NCBI RefSeq assembly: GCF_026240905.1 | Contig: NZ_JAPEVI010000001.1 | Span: 1 to 64,000, forward strand | From: Roseibium salinum | GTDB taxonomy: Bacteria > Pseudomonadota > Alphaproteobacteria > Rhizobiales > Stappiaceae | Direction of reading: 5' to 3' | Length of the DNA: 64,000 nt | In this document: piece by piece, positions 26,004 to 35,447 of the stretch | Layout of the letters: each line of letters begins with the position of its first letter | Position numbering within the stretch: position 1 is the first letter of the stretch | Made by a program: the position numbers and the translations under genes | The notes under the pieces: generated by a model | The model's database searches: none | The model's input: the letters and a program-made list of their open reading frames with translations, nothing else | What the model was told of the DNA's origin: nothing

Positions 26004-26873
26004 TCAGACTTTCACAACGACCTTGCGGCCAAACAAGCCGCGCGGACGGATAAGCAGAACGGCGATGATCAGGAGATAGGCGGTAATATCGATCAGGGTC
26101 GTGTCGATATAAGCCCCGGCATATTGCTCGGCCACACCCAGCAGCAGGCCGCCCAAAACAGCGCCTGCCAAAGACCCGAAACCACCAAGTGTCATGGCTG
26201 CGAACCCTTTGATGAGAAAACTTGCGCCAAGGTCCGGGTGAAGCAGGGAGATCGGCGCAATCAGAACGCCGGCGACGGCACCGAGCGCTGCTCCCACACC
26301 CCAGCTGAAATTGTGAAAGCGTTCGACATTGATGCCGATCAGGCGCGCGCCCCGTTCCGACTGATAGACGGCCTGTACCATCTTGCCGACATCGGTAAAG
26401 TGCAGAACGGTAAAGAACACCACGAGCAGCACAGCGACGATGGAGATGATGAACAGGGCATCTCCGGTAATCACGACGGAGCCGATGAATATCGGCTCGA
26501 TGTCGAAGACGCGCGGCATGGGAAGCACTTCGCGTCCCCAAACCGTTCTGGCTATCCCGCGGAGCATGAAGCCGAAGGAAATGCTCATCAGCGCAAGCCC
26601 GATGTGCGGTCCACCCCGGATTGGCCGGACCAGCCCACGACTGAAGGCGACACCAATAAGGAACATCACCGCAATGGCGACAAGGCTGGCCGGAAGAAAC
26701 GCGACGCCGATTGCCACAACCAGCACATAGGTGAGAAACGCACCTGCCATGACGAAATCGCCGTGACCAAAGCTGACGATGGTCGTGGAACGATAGACGA
26801 CGGTAAGTGACAAGGCGATCAGTGCATAGATTGCGCCCTGAGACACACCGCTGAGAGTGAGCTGCAGAAACAT
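26004..26873 (-). CDS. livH: branched-chain-type ABC transporter permease (LivH)
   Basis: A 289-residue permease with about eight membrane helices, the N-terminal GVSQGAIYALIALSLTVVYR, SFGHGDFVMAGAFLTY, and the Liv motif LGGFGSLAGAVLGGLLLGV. It pairs with LivM to form the channel. It lies 83 bp downstream of the binding-protein gene. Confidence 0.89.
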   Translation of the reverse strand: MFLQLTLSGVSQGAIYALIALSLTVVYRSTTIVSFGHGDFVMAGAFLTYVLVVAIGVAFLPASLVAIAVMFLIGVAFSRGLVRPIRGGPHIGLALMSISFGFMLRGIARTVWGREVLPMPRVFDIEPIFIGSVVITGDALFIISIVAVLLVVFFTVLHFTDVGKMVQAVYQSERGARLIGINVERFHNFSWGVGAALGAVAGVLIAPISLLHPDLGASFLIKGFAAMTLGGFGSLAGAVLGGLLLGVAEQYAGAYIDTTLIDITAYLLIIAVLLIRPRGLFGRKVVVKV

Positions 26874-26956
26874 GAGGCCTTTTCCGTAAGTTGTCTCGGG
26901 CTGACCCGGATAGTCGGGGCCGATCCCGCGGCCCCGCTATCAGCTTTGAACAAGGC

Positions 26957-28132
26957 TCAGTACGGTGTGCCCCAGGCCTTCAGAACCGTCGGCTCGCCGT
27001 CGACGAAACCAGCAACTGCCGAACTTTTGACCCCGCGACGTTCTTCCGGAGACCAGGTGATGGGCGAGGAGAGAATGCCTGTATCAAGGGCCTTGATCTT
27101 GTCGAGTTCGGCGATGAGCTTTGCACGGGTCAGATCAGGCCCTGCGGCCTTCAACGCCTCGACAAGCGCCACGCCCGATCCGATCGAGATATAGGAGAAG
27201 TTCGTCAGCGCCTCATCCGGATAGTATTTGTGGATCATGTCGGCCCACTTCTTCAGGAGCGGTCCGTCCAGATTGTCGACATATGAATGCAGGACGAAGT
27301 AGTTCTGGACGGTGTCGAGGTCTCCGACCCGCTTCAGCGTGTTTTCGAGATCCGTTCCCGCCGTTCCCATGACCGGTATATCCAGCCCGTACTTTTTCAT
27401 GTCGCGCAGAAAGATCGCCGTTTCAGCCTCGTAAAGCGCACCGATGATGAAGTCGGGATTGGCCTGGCGCAGCTTCAGAACCTGGGCAGTCGCATCGGTC
27501 TGTCCACGCTCCATGACGAGTTCGGCGACGGGCTCAACGCCATTTTCCTTTAGATAAGCTCTGGCCGGATTGGTGTAGGAATGTGCCCAGTCGTTCGAGT
27601 GTTCGACGATTGCGACATTCTTGGTGCCCGGTTTGGACAGGACGAAAGCAGCCATCGCTTCACCATTGGTGTTGCCGGTTGGCACGCCATGGAAAATGTT
27701 CTTGACCGGTGGGACGGAAATCGTGTCGCTGACGGCATGCGCCACGATCCAGGGAAGGCCCGCCTCGACGATATCCGGCTTGATGGCAATAGCAGCACCG
27801 CTGCAGGAGTTCCCGTGCAGCATGAAGACTTCGTCCTGATAGATTAGCTTCTTGGCGGCGGCCAGTGCCTTGGCGGGGTCGCACGCGGTATCCTCTTGAA
27901 CCGCGACGAGTTTACGGCCGTGGATGCCGCCCTCGTCGTTGATCATCTGGAAATAGGCCATCAGGCCGATTTCGGCTTTGCTGTAGGATGATGCGTTGCC
28001 ACTGAACGGTCCCATCACACCGATCTTGATCGCATCGTCGGTCAGACCCGTTGTTTCATCCGCAGCTGCCGAACCGGTTGCGGCGAGCGTGAGCCCTACG
28101 AGCAATCCAAGTTTCTTCAGTTTGAATTTCAT
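26957..28132 (-). CDS. livK: branched-chain-type ABC transporter substrate-binding protein (LivK-like)
   Basis: A 391-residue periplasmic binding protein. The signal peptide MKFKLKKLGLLVGLTLAATG ends near SAAAD, and the mature start DDAIKIGVMGPFSGNASSYS is typical of the Leu/Ile/Val-binding family (Peripla_BP_6). Members bind amino acids, amides, urea or aromatic acids, so the ligand is open. It leads the livKHMGF operon. A TetR gene lies upstream on the same strand, 65 bp away. Confidence 0.87.
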   Translation of the reverse strand: MKFKLKKLGLLVGLTLAATGSAAADETTGLTDDAIKIGVMGPFSGNASSYSKAEIGLMAYFQMINDEGGIHGRKLVAVQEDTACDPAKALAAAKKLIYQDEVFMLHGNSCSGAAIAIKPDIVEAGLPWIVAHAVSDTISVPPVKNIFHGVPTGNTNGEAMAAFVLSKPGTKNVAIVEHSNDWAHSYTNPARAYLKENGVEPVAELVMERGQTDATAQVLKLRQANPDFIIGALYEAETAIFLRDMKKYGLDIPVMGTAGTDLENTLKRVGDLDTVQNYFVLHSYVDNLDGPLLKKWADMIHKYYPDEALTNFSYISIGSGVALVEALKAAGPDLTRAKLIAELDKIKALDTGILSSPITWSPEERRGVKSSAVAGFVDGEPTVLKAWGTPY

Positions 28133-28197
28133 GTCATTCCCCTCTTTTCGAGCTTTAGTTCGACACTTACAAACAGTTCATCCTGTTTTTTTATTAG

Positions 28198-28818
28198 TCA
28201 GGCCGCTACCTCCGTCACGGGCGTCACGTAAGCACGCAACATGCTTTTGATCGCCTGCAACATTTCAGCGAAATAATGGGTCTCCTTTCTGAGCACGGCC
28301 TGTACCGCCATGCCCCGGAACACATTCATCACCAGGTTCATCGCAACGCGCGAGGAAATCGACTTCTCATCGGCGGCGGTGAAAGTGGCCTCCCAGGCGG
28401 CTTCGAAACGAGCATGCAGATCAAGGATGAGCGGCTCGAGACGCTTGCGCAGATCCTGATCACCCCGAGCGGCGACGATGATCTCCAGCGACGCATAGAA
28501 CCACGTCCCGTTCAGCATTTCCGCCCAGAGCTTTTCCAGAAAGGTATCCAGATCATAGCTCCCCGTCCGGAGCCCGGCGGCAAGCTTTTCGATATCATCT
28601 GCAAAGCCGTCGAACATGGCCTCGGTTGCTGCGACGATAAGATCGATCTTGCCTGGATAGTGATGTGTCTGGGCCCCGCGGGAAACCCCGGCCCGCTGCA
28701 CGATGCCAGGAGTGCTGGTGTTCGCATAGCCGACCTCCAGAAGCGAGGCGATTGTTGCCTGGTGAAGAAGCCGCCGTGTTTCGGCGCTACGCTCGTCCTG
28801 TGTCCGCCGTCGCGTCAT
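28198..28818 (-). CDS. TetR-family regulator
   Basis: A 206-residue TetR protein. The N-terminal HTH is SLLEVGYANTSTPGIVQRAG followed by VSRGAQTHHYPGKIDLI, and an all-helical ligand domain follows. It lies directly upstream of the liv operon and could be cotranscribed with it. A strong palindrome sits 15 bp before its start, consistent with autorepression and control of the importer. Confidence 0.88.
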   Translation of the reverse strand: MTRRRTQDERSAETRRLLHQATIASLLEVGYANTSTPGIVQRAGVSRGAQTHHYPGKIDLIVAATEAMFDGFADDIEKLAAGLRTGSYDLDTFLEKLWAEMLNGTWFYASLEIIVAARGDQDLRKRLEPLILDLHARFEAAWEATFTAADEKSISSRVAMNLVMNVFRGMAVQAVLRKETHYFAEMLQAIKSMLRAYVTPVTEVAA

Positions 28819-28832
28819 CTTTCCTGCCCTAC

Positions 28833-28854
28833 AAACATACAGGTCAGTATGTAT
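28833..28854. promoter_or_regulatory. TetR operator palindrome
   Basis: AAACATAC and GTATGTAT arms (7 of 8 pairs) around AGGTCA. The size and spacing are those of a classical TetR/AcrR operator. It lies 15-36 bp before the TetR start codon. Confidence 0.65.
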
Positions 28855-29221
28855 CTTTCTGAAGGTCTGTCAATAAACCAGAGAGGGAGACCAAAAATTG
28901 TTCCCTCAGACACGGAAATTCGATGTGATCCGGCGCGGATGATTGCGATCGCGTTGCAAATAATCTGATTTCAGTCGCAATTTATGTGAGTTTGAATGCG
29001 GCTTCTGGATCTCGCACACCACTGCCAGCATGCCCTTGTCGGCGAGCTTGTCTTCCTCGTCGATGGTCAGGGGGTGTTCGAAGTCATCGCCGAGAGCCAT
29101 GATCGCTTCGCCGCTTCACATCCATGCACGTTACACCTACTGCGCCGCTTGCATTGATTGTAGTGCGCGCGGCGCTCTGCTGATATGGGTTGGTGATCGG
29201 GCAAAAGAGGGATCCAAGCCA
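28855..29221. other. intergenic stretch, possible small unknown ORF
   Basis: About 370 bp between the TetR operator and the LysR gene. A 64-codon minus-strand frame at 28906-29100 (starts MALGDDFEHPLTIDEEDKLA) looks protein-like in its first 36 residues, then degenerates. No family was recognised and no good ribosome-binding site precedes it. Possibly the scrap of a lost gene. Confidence 0.35.
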
Positions 29222-30151
29222 TTGAATGCCGATGACATTCGGAAAGTGCTGACTGTCCGGCATCTGCGCCTGATTGCGGCTCTGTCGGAACTTGGGCTGG
29301 TGTCGAAGGTTGCCGACAAACTCAGCTTGACGCAGCCGACCGTGTCGAAACAGATTTCCGAACTGGAGCGGCTTATCGAAGCGCCGATTGTGACCCGACG
29401 CCGTAACCGGCTGCTTTTGACGGCAATCGGCCAGCGGTTAGCCGATCACGCGCGCCAGGTTCTGGGTCAGATAGACCGCGCAGCCTTTGACATCACTGCC
29501 ATGGCCAGCGGCGTATCCGGGGCAGTCTCGATAGGTGCTGTCAGTTCGGTCGCGCCGATAATCCTGCCCGACGCCATCGCTCTCTTGAAACGAAGCGCCC
29601 CAGAGGCAAGCGTCGCCGTGCTGGACGGTCATTTCGTCTCACTATTTCCGATGCTGGAAGCCGGCTCGATCGACCTCCTGATCGCGCGGGTCTGGCATCC
29701 GCAGAACCTGCCCGAGATCGAACAGAAGGTGCTGTTACGGGAACCGGTCGTTGTTGTCGCCGGTCAAGATCATCCGTTGACGCGCAAGGCCAGGCTTGAC
29801 TGGTCCGTGGTTGTGGACTGGCCCTGGATCATGCCACCACCGAACTCGGTGGCACGTCGGGCGGTGGATGCACTCTTTGCCGAGCAGGGACTGACCTTGC
29901 CGGTCAACATGATTGCATCGCTTTCACTGTCCCTGAACCTGGAAATCCTGCGCACCATGCCGGCGCTCAGCCTGTTTCCGCAAAGCCTTGCCCGAAATCA
30001 CATGCTGCGTGGCGACCTGGTCGTCTTGCCGCTCGATACGCGCGGGTTTCTATCGGAAGCTCGCTGCTTCTGGAGGCCGGAAAGGCGCGCGACCAACAGC
30101 ACCTTCGACCTGTTCCTGAAATGCCTCGATCAGACACGGGTCGATGGATAA
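29222..30151 (+). CDS. LysR-type regulator
   Basis: A 309-residue LysR regulator with an N-terminal HTH (VADKLSLTQPTVSKQISELE) and a substrate-binding domain (SIGAVSSVAPIILPDAIALL onward). TTG 29222, 7-12 nt after GAGGG, gives the normal family length. An ATG at 29099 in the same frame would add 41 residues of unlike sequence. It is codirectional with the amidase 130 bp downstream and probably regulates the amidase-TRAP operon. Confidence 0.82.
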   Translation: MNADDIRKVLTVRHLRLIAALSELGLVSKVADKLSLTQPTVSKQISELERLIEAPIVTRRRNRLLLTAIGQRLADHARQVLGQIDRAAFDITAMASGVSGAVSIGAVSSVAPIILPDAIALLKRSAPEASVAVLDGHFVSLFPMLEAGSIDLLIARVWHPQNLPEIEQKVLLREPVVVVAGQDHPLTRKARLDWSVVVDWPWIMPPPNSVARRAVDALFAEQGLTLPVNMIASLSLSLNLEILRTMPALSLFPQSLARNHMLRGDLVVLPLDTRGFLSEARCFWRPERRATNSTFDLFLKCLDQTRVDG

Positions 30152-30281
30152 CTATTCCTTTTATCAATAGTCTTGGGCGAACAATTCATTATTTCTGGCG
30201 CCATGCCGCCGATATCATGAAGTGCAGGAAAGTTTCAATGGGAGGAATTCGGCGCGTTTATCGCCGGATTTGCAATCGGTG

Positions 30282-31805
30282 ATGAAGGACGCAACCTTAT
30301 CCGAAATGACGGTGACTGCGCTAATCGCAGGCTTCGCCGCGCGCGCCTTCACGCCGAGCGAACTACTTGAGGCCTGCCTGGACCGCATTTCACGCCTCAA
30401 TCCGGCGATCAACGCACTCACCGCCTTCGCCACCGAGCGAGCCGTTGCCGAGGCTGCCCACGCCAGCCGCCGCTGGCAGCAAGGCACACCGCTGGGACCG
30501 CTTGACGGTATACCGATCGGCGTGAAGGACCTTCAGGACGCCGAAGGCCTTCCCACCACCCATGGCAGTCCTCGCTTCCGTTTCGGCGCGGCCAAATCCG
30601 ACCTGCCGATGGTGGCGAGGCTGCGCCATGCCGGTGCCATCGTGCTGGCGAAAACCAACGTTCCCGAATTTGGCGCGGGCGCCAATACCCTCAATCCCGT
30701 CTGGGGCGCCACTGGCAACCCGTTCGATCCGAGACTGACGGCGGGCGGCTCCTCGGGCGGCTCGGCGGCAGCGCTGGCGGCCGATCTGGTACCGCTCTGC
30801 ACCGGGTCGGATACTGGAGGCTCGCTACGGGTGCCGGCGGCGCTTTGCGGGGTGGTTGGATTCAGGCCCTCGGCCGATCTCATTGCCCATCCGACCCGCC
30901 CGATGGGCTGGTCGGCGATTTCCGTACTCGGGCCGATGGCCCGCAACATGGAAGACATGTTGCTCATGTTGCGCGCTTGCGCCGGCGGCAATATCGACGA
31001 TCCGCTGTCCTGCTCAACAGCGGCTGAGCGGGTGACGAAACTCCCCGACATGCCACTTCAATCGCTGCGCCTCGGCGTCAGCGAGGATTTCGGCGGCCTG
31101 CCGCTGGATCCCGCAATTCGCGAGACCTTTCGCGCCCGCGTGGCGGTTATCGCTCCACATGTCGCCGAATGCCGCCCCATAGACCTGAATCTCGGTGAGA
31201 TGGACAGTGCCTTCGACATCCTGCGCGCTGAAAGCTTTCTTGCCGCGTTCGACGATGCGCACCGTGAAGCACCGGAGGCCTTCGGTCCCCACGTGACCGC
31301 CAACCTCAACCTTGGCCGGACAATGACCCTGACCGACCGAGGCTGGGCGCATGCCGAACAGACGCGAATTCTTCGCCGCTTCAACGCCCGGATGGCCGGG
31401 CTCGATGCGGTCCTGCTGCCCACGGCCCCGGTCTCGCCCTTTCCCTGGACGCAGTCGCATGTTTCCGAAATCGACGGCCAGAAAATGGACATCTACTACC
31501 GCTGGTTAGCCCTCACGTATCGCGGTTCGCTAATGGGTGGGCCCTCGATTGCCCTTCCGGCCGGACGCGGCCCACAGGGCTTGCCCTTCGGTCTGCAACT
31601 GCTCGGCCCCGTATGCGGCGATGCCCGGCTGCTCGCGGCCGCCCGCGCCGTCGAGGCGCTTCTGGAGCAGGACAGTGAGACAGCCCGTCCACGTCCCGAC
31701 CCGGCTCGCCTGGTGCCGCCTCCGGTTGATCTCCGCGCCATCGTCACCCACCCGCCGAGCACCGGCCACACCATCGGCCATGACAATCTGGGAACGGCGG
31801 TCTGA
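30282..31805 (+). CDS. amidase (amidase signature family)
   Basis: A 507-residue amidase with the catalytic triad of the signature family: Lys in PIGVKDLQDA, the cis-Ser in TAGGSSGGSAAALAADLV and the Ser nucleophile in SDTGGSLRVPA. It would hydrolyse a carboxamide or aryl/acyl amide to acid and ammonia in the cytoplasm. Translation could start at GTG 30222, ATG 30282 or ATG 30306; none has a strong ribosome-binding site. The TRAP DctM gene begins 1 bp after its stop, so import and hydrolysis of the same amide-bearing compound is the likely theme. Glutamyl-tRNA amidotransferase is unlikely, as no gatB/gatC is present. Confidence 0.85.
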   Translation: MKDATLSEMTVTALIAGFAARAFTPSELLEACLDRISRLNPAINALTAFATERAVAEAAHASRRWQQGTPLGPLDGIPIGVKDLQDAEGLPTTHGSPRFRFGAAKSDLPMVARLRHAGAIVLAKTNVPEFGAGANTLNPVWGATGNPFDPRLTAGGSSGGSAAALAADLVPLCTGSDTGGSLRVPAALCGVVGFRPSADLIAHPTRPMGWSAISVLGPMARNMEDMLLMLRACAGGNIDDPLSCSTAAERVTKLPDMPLQSLRLGVSEDFGGLPLDPAIRETFRARVAVIAPHVAECRPIDLNLGEMDSAFDILRAESFLAAFDDAHREAPEAFGPHVTANLNLGRTMTLTDRGWAHAEQTRILRRFNARMAGLDAVLLPTAPVSPFPWTQSHVSEIDGQKMDIYYRWLALTYRGSLMGGPSIALPAGRGPQGLPFGLQLLGPVCGDARLLAAARAVEALLEQDSETARPRPDPARLVPPPVDLRAIVTHPPSTGHTIGHDNLGTAV

Positions 31806-31806
31806 C

Positions 31807-33090
31807 ATGTGGCTGATCCCGATCATATTCGTGATCCTGCTGATCAGCGGCACCGCCTTTGCCTATCTCATGGGAGCCGTCTCGGTGGTGGCATTCGTCG
31901 CCGCCGGCAAGGCGCAATACCTTTCAGTCCTGCCGCAACGTATCTTTGCCCAGCTCGACGTTTTCGCCTTCATGGCAATGCCGCTCTTTATCCTGACCGC
32001 CGAGATCATGTCACGCGCCGGCGTCACCCGCAGCTTGATCGACTTCTCGCTTTCCGTGGTCGGCCGTTTCAAGGGCGGGCTCGGTCACGTCAACATACTC
32101 ACCAGCGTATTCTTCGCCGGCATCTCCGGTTCCGCCATCGCTGACAGTGCAGCGCTCTCCCGCACCTTTGTGCCGGCGATGGAGGCAAAGGGCTACGACC
32201 GCTACTATGCCGGTGCAATCACTGCCGCCTCGTCGATGATCGGGCCAATCATCCCGCCCTCGATCATCATGATCATCTATGGTGGACTTACCGGTGCTTC
32301 CGTGGCCGCACTCTTCGTCGCGGGGATCATCCCCGGACTGCTGCTGGCCGCCGCGCTGATGGTGCTGAACGCAATCATAGCCGTGCTGCGCAATCACCCC
32401 GGCGGCAGCGCCGATGACGCCCCTGCGTTTTTGCCCAGCCTGATCAAGGCCACCCCGGCACTCTGTCTGCCGATAGTGATCCTCGGTTCCTTGGTGTTCG
32501 GGCTGGCGACACCGACCGAAGGCTCGGCTATTGCGGTGCTGGTGGCGCTGATCGCGGGCCAGGCCTATGACGGGCTTAGCCGCGCTGCGCTGGTCGACGC
32601 CCTGGAGGCAACCGCCCGAATGACAGGCGCGATCTTCATCATCCTCGCGGCGATCTCGGTGCTGGGCTATCTCGCCGGTCAAATGGGCTGGCCGAGCGCG
32701 CTTGCCGACTGGGTGGAAAGCATCGGTCTCACTGGAACCCGCTATCTCTTTTTCCTGATCGGCATCTTTCTCGTCGCCGGCATGTTCATGGATACGCCCG
32801 TGGCGCTGACTTTGCTGATCCCGCTCTTCGTGCCGCAGGCGGTGGCCCAGGGGATCGATCCGGTGCATCTCGGCATCGTGCTCTGCTTCAACCTCTGTAT
32901 CGGGCTGATAACACCGCCTCTGGGCAAATGCCTGGTGGTCGTCGCGGCGCTTACCCGGCTCAACTACTGGCGACTGGCCTATGCCACGTTGCCCTTCATT
33001 GCCGTCCAGGTGCTTTTGTTGCTGGCGCTGGCCTACTGGCCATCGATCAGCCTCACCTTGCCGCGCCTGACCGGATTTTCGGTCAACTGA
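31807..33090 (+). CDS. dctM: TRAP transporter large permease (DctM)
   Basis: A 427-residue protein with about 11-12 membrane helices and the DctM signatures FAGISGSAIADSAALS, MIGPIIPPSIIMIIYG and GLITPPLGKCLVV. It is the ion-coupled channel subunit of a tripartite TRAP importer. It directly follows the amidase gene and precedes the solute receptor by 20 bp. The gene order M-P-Q differs from the more common P-Q-M. Confidence 0.9.
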   Translation: MWLIPIIFVILLISGTAFAYLMGAVSVVAFVAAGKAQYLSVLPQRIFAQLDVFAFMAMPLFILTAEIMSRAGVTRSLIDFSLSVVGRFKGGLGHVNILTSVFFAGISGSAIADSAALSRTFVPAMEAKGYDRYYAGAITAASSMIGPIIPPSIIMIIYGGLTGASVAALFVAGIIPGLLLAAALMVLNAIIAVLRNHPGGSADDAPAFLPSLIKATPALCLPIVILGSLVFGLATPTEGSAIAVLVALIAGQAYDGLSRAALVDALEATARMTGAIFIILAAISVLGYLAGQMGWPSALADWVESIGLTGTRYLFFLIGIFLVAGMFMDTPVALTLLIPLFVPQAVAQGIDPVHLGIVLCFNLCIGLITPPLGKCLVVVAALTRLNYWRLAYATLPFIAVQVLLLLALAYWPSISLTLPRLTGFSVN

Positions 33091-33110
33091 CATCCAACCG
33101 GGAGGAAAAC

Positions 33111-34085
33111 ATGAAACTCATCGCTCTGACACTTGCGGCCCTCATGGCCGTGGCTAGCACTGCTTCGGCGGAAGTGAAGATTGCGCTCGACACCAAGCCC
33201 GATCTGGAAACCTCGGGGTCCTATAACTGGGCCTATGCCTTCGGTAATGCGCTGAAGGCGGCCGGTATGGAGGTGCGCGAACTGCCCCGTGGCGCCGTCG
33301 GCAACGAGGCAGAAAAATTCGACCAGGTTTCTACCGGGTTGCTGGAAGTTTCGCTCTCCGACGTTCGCGCGGTAGCACAGGTCGATCCCTTCATCTACGG
33401 AGTCCGGCTGCCGTATATCTTCGACGACGTCGCGCATATGGATCGCGTGGTGGCCGAGGGCAACATATTCGAGCGAGTGAATAAATCCATCGCCAACCAG
33501 GACGTGAAGCTGCTGGCGCTGGTGCCGTTGGGGCCCTCGTCCGGCATCATCACCACAACAGCCGTGGTGCGCAAACCCGAGGACATGTCTGATCTGAGAA
33601 TGCGGGCGCTCGACGATGCCCAGATCGCAATGTACAGGGCTTGGGGCTCGACCGGCACCGTCGTCGCCTGGGGTGAGGTCCCCTCCGGTCTGCAGACCGG
33701 TGTAATTGACGGTTATCTTAACTCGCCCTTCGTGCCGATCATGTTCGGCCAGACCGATTTTGTGAAGAACTTCTCCGATGCCGGGGTAATCATCCCGCTG
33801 CGCGCCGTTCTCGTATCAAAATCCTGGTATGACGGGTTATCGGAGAGCGACCGCGCCGCCGTCGATACGGCAGTGAAAACCGCCGATGCGGCCACCAGGA
33901 CATGGCTTGGAAGTGCCACCAATTCCGCGCTCGCGGCACTGGAGGCGAAGGGCGTCACCGTCCAAAGGCTGTCGCCCGAGGAACGTGATGCCTTTCGCAA
34001 GCTGTCGGAGCCGGTCTATCATTCCGGCCTGTTGCCCGAGGAAGACGTGAAGGTCTGGACCGAGGTCTCGGCCAAAACCCGCTGA
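33111..34085 (+). CDS. dctP: TRAP transporter solute receptor (DctP-like)
   Basis: A 324-residue periplasmic receptor. The signal peptide is MKLIALTLAALMAVASTASA; the mature protein begins near residue 21. DctP features include the FDQVSTGLLEVSLSD stretch, the ligand-carboxylate arginine region LRMRALDDAQIAMYRAWGST and GLQTGVIDGYLNSP. A GGAGG site precedes ATG 33111. The ligand is probably a carboxylate that also carries an amide bond, given the amidase. Confidence 0.88.
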   Translation: MKLIALTLAALMAVASTASAEVKIALDTKPDLETSGSYNWAYAFGNALKAAGMEVRELPRGAVGNEAEKFDQVSTGLLEVSLSDVRAVAQVDPFIYGVRLPYIFDDVAHMDRVVAEGNIFERVNKSIANQDVKLLALVPLGPSSGIITTTAVVRKPEDMSDLRMRALDDAQIAMYRAWGSTGTVVAWGEVPSGLQTGVIDGYLNSPFVPIMFGQTDFVKNFSDAGVIIPLRAVLVSKSWYDGLSESDRAAVDTAVKTADAATRTWLGSATNSALAALEAKGVTVQRLSPEERDAFRKLSEPVYHSGLLPEEDVKVWTEVSAKTR

Positions 34086-34130
34086 CCTCACCAATCCGTC
34101 TCCCGTCGGCTCGACCATGAGGACACCGCA

Positions 34131-34649
34131 ATGAAACATCTGATCCTGAGCCTCGACGCGGCCTTGCACGCAGTGGCGCGACGCGCCGCGGTGCTGACGT
34201 TGGCGCTGATGTTTCTGACCGTGATGATCCAGGTGATAGCTCGCTACGCGTTCTCGGCTCCGCCGGTCTGGACCGAGGACGTGGCGCGCTACATGATGGT
34301 TTGGACCGGACTGTTGGGTGCCACACTGTCGTTCAAGGCGCGAGCGGATGCGGTGCTGATGTCAAGTGTGTTTCCGGACCGCCCGCATGGCCTCGGGCTT
34401 TTGGCCGAAGCGATCCAGGCCGCAGCAGTGCTCACCTTCATCCTGCCCGTGCTGTACTTCTGCTTCATCGGTCTGCGTGGCGGTTTCGCCAAGGGTTATC
34501 TTGCGCGGCAGGCGGGGCTGACCGCCGATACGTTGGGCATCCCGATGGCCTGGATAGCGGTCATCGTGCCGATTGCGATGCTGGTCATCCTGGTCCACCT
34601 CGCCGCCCGTTGGGCGGAACAGCCGACGAAGTTCGGAGGCCACGGATGA
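34131..34649 (+). CDS. dctQ: TRAP transporter small permease (DctQ)
   Basis: A 172-residue protein with four membrane helices and the DctQ motif ARYAFSAPPVWTEDVARYMM then WTGLLGATLSFK. It completes the amidase-dctMPQ unit. A gap of 45 bp follows dctP with a GAGGACA site. About 260 bp without a supported gene separate it from the convergent HxlR gene. Confidence 0.88.
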   Translation: MKHLILSLDAALHAVARRAAVLTLALMFLTVMIQVIARYAFSAPPVWTEDVARYMMVWTGLLGATLSFKARADAVLMSSVFPDRPHGLGLLAEAIQAAAVLTFILPVLYFCFIGLRGGFAKGYLARQAGLTADTLGIPMAWIAVIVPIAMLVILVHLAARWAEQPTKFGGHG

Positions 34650-34913
34650 GTACGCAAACGATGTGAACCGCGACCCTGATCCGTTTTCATGATTTCCGGT
34701 GGGCCGAATAAATGGAGCGCAAGGTTCATTTCGCTCTCGCCCTTCGGCGTGTAGTACCCAAGACGAGCGCGAGATCGACAGCAGCGAACATTGTTTGCTG
34801 ACCGACAGGCTATCACAATCGAAAACGCAATCCGTCGCTATGGCAAGTCATACGGACACTGATATTGAAGCCACTCACCTTTCGCCAGGATGGAAGACGG
34901 TATCAAGGACGGC

Positions 34914-35294
34914 TTATTTGGCATTTGCCAGATAACTCGCACGCGCTTCGCAAATTGCGCGGTGATGTTCATCGGCCCAGGCGATAAGCTCCTTCATAGG
35001 CACCAGAAACGAACGGCCAAGGTCCGTGAGCTCGTATTCGACGCGCGGCGGAACTTCCGGGTAGAGCGTGCGCCGGATAAACCCGTCTTCCTCCAGGGAC
35101 TTCAGGGTCTTGGAGAGCATCTGCTTGGAGATGTCGCCGATGGCCCGGTTGATCGCGCTGAAGCGCATGGTGCCGTGTTCCAGGACCTGAAGGATGAGCA
35201 GGCTCCACTGGTCGCCAATCCTGTCGAGAACATCCCGGATCGGACAGGGCTGCTCAAAGACGAAGGGAATGGCGATGAGATTGTCCTGATCCAC
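34914..35294 (-). CDS. HxlR-family regulator
   Basis: A 126-residue winged-helix protein with the HxlR landmarks QPCPIRDVLDRIGDQWSLLI (a redox-active type Cys near residue 17), MRFSAINRAIGDISKQMLSK and the wing VPPRVEYELTDLGRSF. Many HxlR members sense reactive carbonyl or redox stress through that cysteine. GTG 35294 is preceded by AAGGAG. It diverges from a four-gene set that includes a DsbA-like thioredoxin, so thiol or electrophile stress is a reasonable signal. Confidence 0.87.
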   Translation of the reverse strand: MDQDNLIAIPFVFEQPCPIRDVLDRIGDQWSLLILQVLEHGTMRFSAINRAIGDISKQMLSKTLKSLEEDGFIRRTLYPEVPPRVEYELTDLGRSFLVPMKELIAWADEHHRAICEARASYLANAK

Positions 35295-35399
35295 GTTGGA
35301 TACTCCTTGGTTCTGCGGGCCAGGTGGTCACGCCGGGCTGACCTGATCACATGACGATGACGTCTTGCAGTCCGCTCCCAATACTATAAATGACGACCA

Positions 35400-35418
35400 A
35401 GGTCTAGAATATAGACTT
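35400..35418. promoter_or_regulatory. candidate HxlR operator
   Basis: GTCTA-gaata-TAGAC, a 15-bp palindrome at 35402-35416 with a partly symmetrical flank. It lies 30 bp before the NAD(P)-binding gene in the divergent promoter of the HxlR regulator. Confidence 0.45.
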
Positions 35419-35447
35419 GATCTCAAACCAGAACGTTAGGGAGAATA

